Of a stretch of 5,860 bases of DNA, positions 1 through 3,609 are shown piece by piece. Position 1 is the stretch's first letter. Every line of letters begins with the position of its first letter. The notes under the pieces are model-generated. The model did not search any database. It was not told where the DNA came from and saw only the letters and a program-made list of their open reading frames with translations. The translations under genes were made by a program, and so were the position numbers. The DNA comes from Bacteroidota bacterium (GTDB taxonomy: Bacteria; Bacteroidota; Bacteroidia; B-17B0; B-17BO): assembly GCA_025356715.1 (NCBI GenBank), contig JANXRU010000142.1, positions 1-5,860 of the forward strand. The letters run 5' to 3'.

Positions 1-225
1 ACCTTGCGGTGTAGTAATGGGTGCTTTTAAAAATACTTTATTTTTACGAATTGTATCCCAAGATTCACTTGCAATACCAGCGGTGTTACCAGCTAAGTAA
101 ACCTTTTCACCAACTTCAATTTCATCAATTTCAAGTTGTGCACCCGCTGCTTTTAATATACTTAGGGTTGCGTCCATAATTTCTGGCCCTATACCATCCC
201 CTTTTGCTACTGTAATTTTTGTCAT
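1..225 (-). CDS. icd: NADP-dependent isocitrate dehydrogenase, N-terminal part (truncated by window edge)
   Basis: This gene encodes a TCA-cycle enzyme that oxidatively decarboxylates isocitrate to 2-oxoglutarate in the cytoplasm. Only the first 75 codons are present; the rest lies beyond the left edge. Visible motifs are GDGIGPE at residues 9-15, typical of the N-terminus of isocitrate/isopropylmalate dehydrogenases, and LKAPITTPQG at residues 66-75, the start of the conserved substrate-loop region. The residues EVGEKVYLAGNTAGI followed by ESWDTI resemble the Rickettsia/Thermus-type enzymes more than E. coli Icd. The catalytic Arg, Lys, Tyr and Asp residues are outside the window, so activity cannot be judged. 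The ATG at 225 is chosen because the protein aligns from MTKITVAKGDGIGPE. It is preceded by an A-rich leader including a run of eight A on the coding strand, with no Shine-Dalgarno. It is the third gene of a minus-strand operon, 11 bp after the 82-aa membrane protein gene. Isopropylmalate dehydrogenase is the main alternative and fits less well. Confidence 0.9.
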   Translation of the reverse strand, partial: MTKITVAKGDGIGPEIMDATLSILKAAGAQLEIDEIEVGEKVYLAGNTAGIASESWDTIRKNKVFLKAPITTPQG

Positions 226-236
226 ATTGGTTTTTT

Positions 237-485
237 TTAGTTTGAGTTTAATGAATTTTCTTCGTTTGATTTGAGGCTTATTTTTGCTGACTCTTTATAC
301 TTTTCAATCCAATTCCATGCAAGATATGCCAGTGCTCCGGCTGAAATAGCTATAAGCATAGGTGTAATCAATTCCAATGGTGTTTTGTAACTTCGGCCGT
401 CTATTCCATTATATGGTAACAATGTTCCAGCAACAATTAACAATATTGCTACAAATAGTAATTGAGGGTTTGTTTTTTCTTTCAT
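237..485 (-). CDS. Small two-helix membrane protein of unknown function (82 aa)
   Basis: I do not recognise this family. The protein has a short charged N-terminus (MKEKTNPQ), a hydrophobic segment at about residues 9-24 (LLFVAILLIVAGTLLP), a polar loop at about 25-38 (YNGIDGRSYKTP), a second hydrophobic segment at about 39-58 (ending ALAYLAWNWI), and a charged, Asn/Ser-rich C-terminal tail. Positive charges at both ends suggest both termini are cytoplasmic, with the loop outside. Its ATG lies 2 bp after the stop of the 103-aa gene (TAG-TC-ATG), so translational coupling is likely, and icd starts 11 bp after its own stop. The tight packing and clear membrane pattern argue that it is a real gene. 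A link to isocitrate dehydrogenase is suggested by position only. Confidence 0.72.
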   Translation of the reverse strand: MKEKTNPQLLFVAILLIVAGTLLPYNGIDGRSYKTPLELITPMLIAISAGALAYLAWNWIEKYKESAKISLKSNEENSLNSN

Positions 486-487
486 GA

Positions 488-799
488 CTATGATTGTTTT
501 AGGATTAATTTATGTTGAGATTGAGAAGAACATCTTACTTTGCTAATTAGTTTCAGTGCAAAACTTATCGGACTTAGAAAAAGAAAAATAAGAAGTTTAT
601 CCCCACAAGCCAATAAAGTAGTAACTAAAAAAGGAGCTAAGACAACTTCTAAGTCTATATTTAAAAAATTAAAATGCTCTAAAAGCATTAAACTCGAGGT
701 GATTAGCCCTCCTAATATTAATACAAATATCCCTGACATTGTATTAGATTTTTGTTGCGCTTGGTTTTTCATGTTACAAATTTCTGTATTTGTATTCAT
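488..799 (-). CDS. Small membrane protein of unknown function (103 aa), first gene of the icd operon
   Basis: The family is not recognised. A polar N-terminus of about 20 residues rich in Asn and Gln is followed by hydrophobic segments at about residues 22-40 (GIFVLILGGLITSSLMLL) and 51-85 (VVLAPFLVTTLLACGDKLL and IFLFLSPISFALKLI). The second stretch is long enough for two helices broken at Gly-Asp-Lys. The tail is basic (KVRCSSQSQHKLILKQS). The ATG at 799 is chosen because it lies about 26 bp from a -7-like box. Internal ATGs at codons 10 and 21 are alternative starts, and codon 21 falls right before the first hydrophobic stretch. The gene leads the minus-strand operon with the 82-aa gene and icd. 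An open frame on the opposite strand (540-833) is less likely because it lacks domain-like composition and breaks the operon tiling. Confidence 0.65.
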   Translation of the reverse strand: MNTNTEICNMKNQAQQKSNTMSGIFVLILGGLITSSLMLLEHFNFLNIDLEVVLAPFLVTTLLACGDKLLIFLFLSPISFALKLISKVRCSSQSQHKLILKQS

Positions 800-808
800 A
801 AATTTTTA

Positions 809-834
809 TTTATATTTATTATACCAAACATAAA
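809..834 (-). promoter_or_regulatory. 26-bp dyad with -7 box for the icd operon; possible LysR operator
   Basis: An imperfect palindrome of 26 bp has 10 of 13 pairs complementary, with outer half-sites TTTAT and ATAAA and a central TATA. On the minus strand it contains TATGTTTG (832 down to 825), which fits the Bacteroidota -7 consensus TAnnTTTG and sits about 26 bp before the ATG at 799. A -33 TTG at the usual distance of about 19 bp is not seen; the nearest TTGACA (863 down to 858) is several bases too far. On the plus strand the matching box reads TATATTTA and has lost the final G. LysR-family regulators bind such interrupted dyads upstream of their own and neighbouring genes, so operator function is an inference from location and symmetry. 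Confidence 0.5.
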
Positions 835-842
835 AAATATTT

Positions 843-923
843 ATGAATTATGCGCCATGTCAATTAAAGGTATTTGCAAAAGTTGTGCAAACGAAAAGTG
901 TTACTAAAGCATCAGAAGAGTTA
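843..923 (+). pseudogene. Truncated lysR-type regulator fragment (first 27 codons)
   Basis: The plus-strand reading gives MNYAPCQLKVFAKVVQTKSV and then TKASEEL. This matches the start of the intact LysR regulator (MNYTLHQLQVFAKVVQTKSI and TRASEEL) at 21 of 27 residues. Homology ends at Leu27, just before the recognition helix (SQPAVSIQLK in the intact copy), so the fragment cannot bind DNA as a normal helix-turn-helix. The frame stays open to a stop at 1041-1043, giving a 66-aa ORF, but the last part only reads antisense through the 3' end of lysR. Mismatches fall at codon positions 1, 2 and 3 as 5, 3 and 6, and a cluster at codons 4-6 changes three residues in a row, which suggests relaxed selection. 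The fragment is divergent from the icd operon and convergent with the intact lysR. Confidence 0.85.
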
Positions 924-950
924 CGATATAATTATAATAGGCAAACCCTC

Positions 951-1931
951 TTATCTTTTGCTTTTCAATGTTTTAATGGTATTCTTCCTCTGAGTCTCTG
1001 CTTTCAAAGGCACATTATCAATCCAAGAGAATTTATTTTTTAAAATGCTTGCTTTGTTTTTATGCACATAATCTATATAAGCCTGCGCAACAGGTGACAA
1101 TTTCTTTCCTTGTAACCAAATTAATTGCCATTGAGATTTAACTGGAAATCCAGCAGTAGGAATAATTTTTAAATCTCCAGAGATTAACTCGTTTCTTAAA
1201 CCAATCAATGGCATAATTGAATTTCCTAATCCTGCTATTACAGCTTGCTTTACAGCCTCATTAGTTGTAAGTTCCATTTTTTTTCTTACACTAATTTTAT
1301 GTTTAGCAAAATAGTTTTCCATGATGTACCTAGTTCCCGATCCTTCTTCTCTAAAAATAAGTGGCATATCTTTTAGCTCTTCCTTACTAATTATGTGCTT
1401 AGGCATTTTCACTTCCTTTCCACCTATAACATACAATTGATTTTCCATTAAAGCTTCTTTCTTTACATTCATGTCGTCAGGCAATACTGATACTAAAGCA
1501 AAGTCAACTTCATTATTTTGAAGACTAGTAATTACTTTTGATTTATTGGTAACGTCCATCACTAAATCAACACCTGTATGTTCTTTTAAAAACTCTGTTA
1601 AAAAATAAGGTATTACATATTTTCCTGTAGATACAATAGAGATAACCAATCGACCTGTTAAAAATCCCTTATAAGCCTGCGTTTTATAATTAATGGCATA
1701 CACCTCATTAATAATTCTTTCGGCCATTATATATATTTCCTTGCCAAAATCCGTCACATACAATTGCCTGCCAACTACTTCGGTTAAAGGAATTTCAAAT
1801 TGATCTTGCAAATTTTTTAATTGAATAGAAACAGCTGGTTGGCTTAAATATAACTCTTCAGATGCCCTCGTAATACTTTTCGTTTGTACAACTTTTGCAA
1901 ATACTTGTAATTGATGTAAGGTATAATTCAT
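951..1931 (-). CDS. LysR-family transcriptional regulator (326 aa)
   Basis: This is a cytoplasmic DNA-binding regulator. The winged helix-turn-helix covers about residues 1-60, with the HTH core SITRASEELYLSQPAVSIQL at 20-39 and the wing at EVVGRQLYVTDFGKE (51-65). A linker helix at about 65-90 leads to a periplasmic-binding-protein-like ligand domain at about 93-290. That domain holds the STGKYVIPYFL stretch (101-111), the hinge-like NNEVDFALVSV (139-149), EEGSGTRYIMENYF (195-208) and TNEAVKQAVIAGLGNSIMPL (223-242), all characteristic of the CbbR/YeiE/CysL-like branch found widely in Bacteroidota. The effector is not predictable. A basic tail of about 35 residues after the ligand domain (about 292-326) is longer than usual for the family and lies next to the rearrangement junction. 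The ATG at 1931 fits the family start and sits 25 bp from a TATATTTG box. Because an operator-like dyad occurs in both arms, autoregulation and control of the icd operon are plausible. The gene is divergent from the secreted-protein and efflux genes. Confidence 0.93.
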   Translation of the reverse strand: MNYTLHQLQVFAKVVQTKSITRASEELYLSQPAVSIQLKNLQDQFEIPLTEVVGRQLYVTDFGKEIYIMAERIINEVYAINYKTQAYKGFLTGRLVISIVSTGKYVIPYFLTEFLKEHTGVDLVMDVTNKSKVITSLQNNEVDFALVSVLPDDMNVKKEALMENQLYVIGGKEVKMPKHIISKEELKDMPLIFREEGSGTRYIMENYFAKHKISVRKKMELTTNEAVKQAVIAGLGNSIMPLIGLRNELISGDLKIIPTAGFPVKSQWQLIWLQGKKLSPVAQAYIDYVHKNKASILKNKFSWIDNVPLKAETQRKNTIKTLKSKR

Positions 1932-1972
1932 AAGTTTTGTTTATGTATAGTATAACAAATATAAATACAAAT
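1851..1972. repeat. Right arm of inverted duplication (intact lysR start and promoter)
   Basis: This is the partner of the arm at 802-923, in inverted orientation. It holds codons 1-27 of intact lysR plus 41 bp upstream, ungapped relative to the other arm. Divergence is similar in the coding and upstream parts (about 83% identity each), so the promoter region has been kept about as well as the protein-coding part. About 927 bp lie between the two arms, carrying codons 28-326 of lysR. Confidence 0.88.
1940..1965 (-). promoter_or_regulatory. 26-bp dyad with -7 box for lysR; possible autoregulatory operator
   Basis: This is the counterpart of the dyad at 809-834; here 9 of 13 pairs are complementary, again with TTTAT and ATAAA ends. 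On the minus strand it contains TATATTTG (1963 down to 1956), a full match to the Bacteroidota TAnnTTTG -7 element, 24 bp before the lysR ATG. No -33 TTG is evident at the normal distance. In the outward (plus) direction the equivalent box reads TATGTATA and does not match TAnnTTTG. The promoter call rests on motif and distance; the operator call is inferred from dyad symmetry and duplication. Confidence 0.5.
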
Positions 1973-1989
1973 AGTTAAATAGCAGTATG

Positions 1990-1997
1990 TAGATTTG
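1990..1997 (+). promoter_or_regulatory. Candidate -7 element for the secreted-protein and efflux genes
   Basis: TAGATTTG fits TAnnTTTG and lies 67 bp upstream of the ATG at 2065. No TTG is found about 19 bp upstream, so this is a weak promoter call. No comparable box was found in the 79 bp before the adaptor gene, which would be consistent with transcription of the efflux genes from here. Confidence 0.3.
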
Positions 1998-2064
1998 GAA
2001 ATTTAAAACAAACTAAATTTTAATAAATTTTAATTTTTAAAATCACTTGTTACAAACTTGCACG

Positions 2065-2421
2065 ATGAACAAAAAAAAGTTTCTCATATTAATTGCTATT
2101 TCAGCCATTCTGACTGTCAGAGCAACTAATAGCTCAACTGTTCATGCCAATCAATTAGCTTTTCCTAATAAGACACAGGCGTTAAGCAAATTGCAATTAA
2201 CATGTGTTTTTGACACAATTAATTTCATTAATGAAACAGAGGATGATATTAATGAAAGTAAATTTCAAAGCCATATTAATCATTCATGTGTACTAAATTA
2301 TATTCAATACAAAGTTTTACCTAAAATTCGCTTATTCCCTGCAAACACTTTATATGTTTGTGATACTTCTCTTTACCATGGTATATCTATGTATTTAGCC
2401 ATTGGTAATCAGAGAATTTAG
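2065..2421 (+). CDS. Small predicted secreted protein of unknown function (118 aa)
   Basis: The family is not recognised. From the ATG at 2065 the protein begins MNKKKFLILIAISAIL, a classic signal peptide with three lysines and a hydrophobic core, and a likely cleavage site follows VHA at about residue 28. The mature part of about 90 residues is polar, Asn-rich and contains three cysteines (C47, C75, C99), with no lipobox and no further membrane segment. The frame extends upstream to a TTG at 2047, but the ATG gives the better signal peptide. It is divergent from lysR, with 133 bp between the two starts, and ends 79 bp before the adaptor gene on the same strand. It may be a periplasmic accessory of the pump or an independent gene. 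The moderate score reflects the lack of a known homologue, though an intact signal peptide would be unusual in a chance ORF. Confidence 0.55.
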   Translation: MNKKKFLILIAISAILTVRATNSSTVHANQLAFPNKTQALSKLQLTCVFDTINFINETEDDINESKFQSHINHSCVLNYIQYKVLPKIRLFPANTLYVCDTSLYHGISMYLAIGNQRI

Positions 2422-2500
2422 AAGCCATTTTCTTGTCAAAAGTGCTTCATGCACGTAAACAAATCAATTACAAAAAAGTTATCGTTTAAAAAGTTACATT

Positions 2501-3586
2501 ATGATGAACAAAACTCTCATGTATATGGGCTTGTGTACTATAGTATATTGTACAAGCTGCAAATCAAACAAAGAAGAAAAAGAAGAAGAAGTAAACTTCT
2601 TAGTTACTAGTCCATTAAAAACAGATACTGTCATTAACAGAGACTACGTCTGTCAAATCCACGCCTTTCAACATATTGAAGTTAGGGCTTTAGAAAAAGG
2701 CTATCTTGAAAATATTTATGTAGATGAGGGGCAATCTGTAAAAAAAGGTCAATTAATGTTTAAAATTATGCCTTTAATTTATACTGCCGAACTTCAAAAA
2801 TCGCAAGCAGAGGCCGATTTTGCTCAAATAGAATTTGAGAACACAAAACAGCTATCAGAAAAAAATGTTGTATCGCCAAATGAATTAGCGTTAGCGAAAG
2901 CTAAATATAATAAGGCAAAAGCCGAGTTAGCTTTATCTCAGGCACATTTTCAGTTTACTGAAATTAAAGCACCTTTTGATGGCATTATGGATCATTTTCA
3001 GGTAAGAATAGGGAGTTTAATTAATGAAGGCGATTTGTTAACTACACTTTCTGATAATAGTAAAATGTGGGTTTATTTTAATGTTCCAGAATCAGAATAT
3101 TTAAATTATAAAACACATACTACTCAGGAAAATTTATTAAAAGTAAACTTACTCATGGCTAACAATACTTTGTTTAAAGAGTCGGGAACTGTAAGTGCTA
3201 TTGAAGCTGATTTTAATAACGAAACGGGCAATATTGCTTTTCGAGCAACCTTTCCAAATCCAAATGGATTATTAAGACATGGTGAAACTGGAAATATACA
3301 AATGGGAATCCCATTAAATGGAGCCATCATCATTCCTCAAAAAGCAACTTATGAAATTCTTGAAAAGAAATACGTTTATGTAGTGGATAAAAATAACGTC
3401 GTTCACTCAAGAGAAATTAAAATAGCTTCTGAAATGCCCGATTTATATGTAGTAAAAAGCGGCTTAACTGAAAATGAAAAAATCATGCTTGAAGGTATTC
3501 GTAAAGTAAAAGACAATGATAAAATTGAATACTCATACGAAGATCCAAAAACAGTGTTACCTAAATTAAGAGTATATGCTGAGTAA
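2501..3586 (+). CDS. RND efflux periplasmic adaptor (membrane fusion protein), predicted lipoprotein
   Basis: This is an AcrA/MexA-type (HlyD superfamily) adaptor that would link the inner-membrane RND pump to an outer-membrane TolC-like channel. A signal peptide ends in the lipobox-like CTSC, so C20 is the likely lipidated residue, followed by an acidic/basic linker (KSNKEEKEEE). The first lipoyl half is at about 57-90 (VRALEKGYLENIYVDEGQSV, then KKGQLMF). A helical hairpin spans about 95-152, and the second lipoyl half is at about 153-185 (FTEIKAPFDGIMDHFQVRIG). Beta-barrel and membrane-proximal domains follow to the end. The hairpin tip L118-x6-S125 (NVVSPNEL) keeps the Leu and Ser of the family's R-L-S tip motif; the Arg is replaced. 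At 361 aa the length is normal. The first of two adjacent Met codons is used, and translation could start at either. The pump gene follows after 23 bp, so the two form an operon. Substrate cannot be inferred. Confidence 0.93.
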   Translation: MMNKTLMYMGLCTIVYCTSCKSNKEEKEEEVNFLVTSPLKTDTVINRDYVCQIHAFQHIEVRALEKGYLENIYVDEGQSVKKGQLMFKIMPLIYTAELQKSQAEADFAQIEFENTKQLSEKNVVSPNELALAKAKYNKAKAELALSQAHFQFTEIKAPFDGIMDHFQVRIGSLINEGDLLTTLSDNSKMWVYFNVPESEYLNYKTHTTQENLLKVNLLMANNTLFKESGTVSAIEADFNNETGNIAFRATFPNPNGLLRHGETGNIQMGIPLNGAIIIPQKATYEILEKKYVYVVDKNNVVHSREIKIASEMPDLYVVKSGLTENEKIMLEGIRKVKDNDKIEYSYEDPKTVLPKLRVYAE

Positions 3587-3609
3587 TTTAACTATTTAAA
3601 ACTAAAAAT

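Larger units (their letters stand above)
802..923. repeat. Left arm of inverted duplication (lysR promoter plus 27 codons)
   Basis: Read on the plus strand, this 122-bp stretch aligns without gaps to the reverse complement of 1851-1972. By hand count 34 of 41 non-coding positions and 67 of 81 coding positions match, 101 of 122 in all. The longest identical run is 17 bases, GTATTTGCAAAAGTTGT. The arm includes the start region of the icd operon promoter and the lysR fragment. Clear similarity stops after the codon for Leu27; only weak, gapped resemblance follows up to about 950. Confidence 0.88.

Noticed and set aside
540..833. Plus-strand 97-aa open frame
   Set aside because: It lies opposite the 103-aa membrane protein gene, has a Lys/Ser-rich composition without recognisable pattern, and would break the tightly tiled minus-strand operon and cover its promoter.
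927..936. Perfect 10-bp palindrome TATAATTATA between the lysR fragment and the lysR stop
   Set aside because: It is pure A/T and short, so it is likely to occur by chance, and it lacks the GC-rich stem and U-tract of a terminator.
924..1043. Open extension of the lysR fragment to a 66-aa ORF
   Set aside because: Beyond residue 27 the reading resembles no LysR sequence and mostly runs antisense through the 3' end of the intact lysR, so it is not counted as gene.
802..1972. Inverted arms as the ends of a transposon or insertion sequence
   Set aside because: The arms are promoter plus coding sequence of the enclosed lysR itself; there is no transposase and no flanking target-site duplication could be seen.
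2047..2064. Upstream TTG start for the small secreted protein
   Set aside because: It would add six residues (MLQTCT) in front of the MNKKKF signal-peptide start, which already looks complete from the ATG at 2065.
2442..2454. Small hairpin GTGC-TTCAT-GCAC between the secreted-protein gene and the adaptor gene
   Set aside because: A 4-bp stem with no following T-run is too weak for an intrinsic terminator, and read-through into the adaptor gene is expected.
3124..3333. Minus-strand 69-aa open frame inside the adaptor gene
   Set aside because: It is fully contained in a well-supported plus-strand gene and has no independent signals; the same holds for minus-strand frames at 4635-4949, 5112-5339 and 5451-5672 inside the pump gene.
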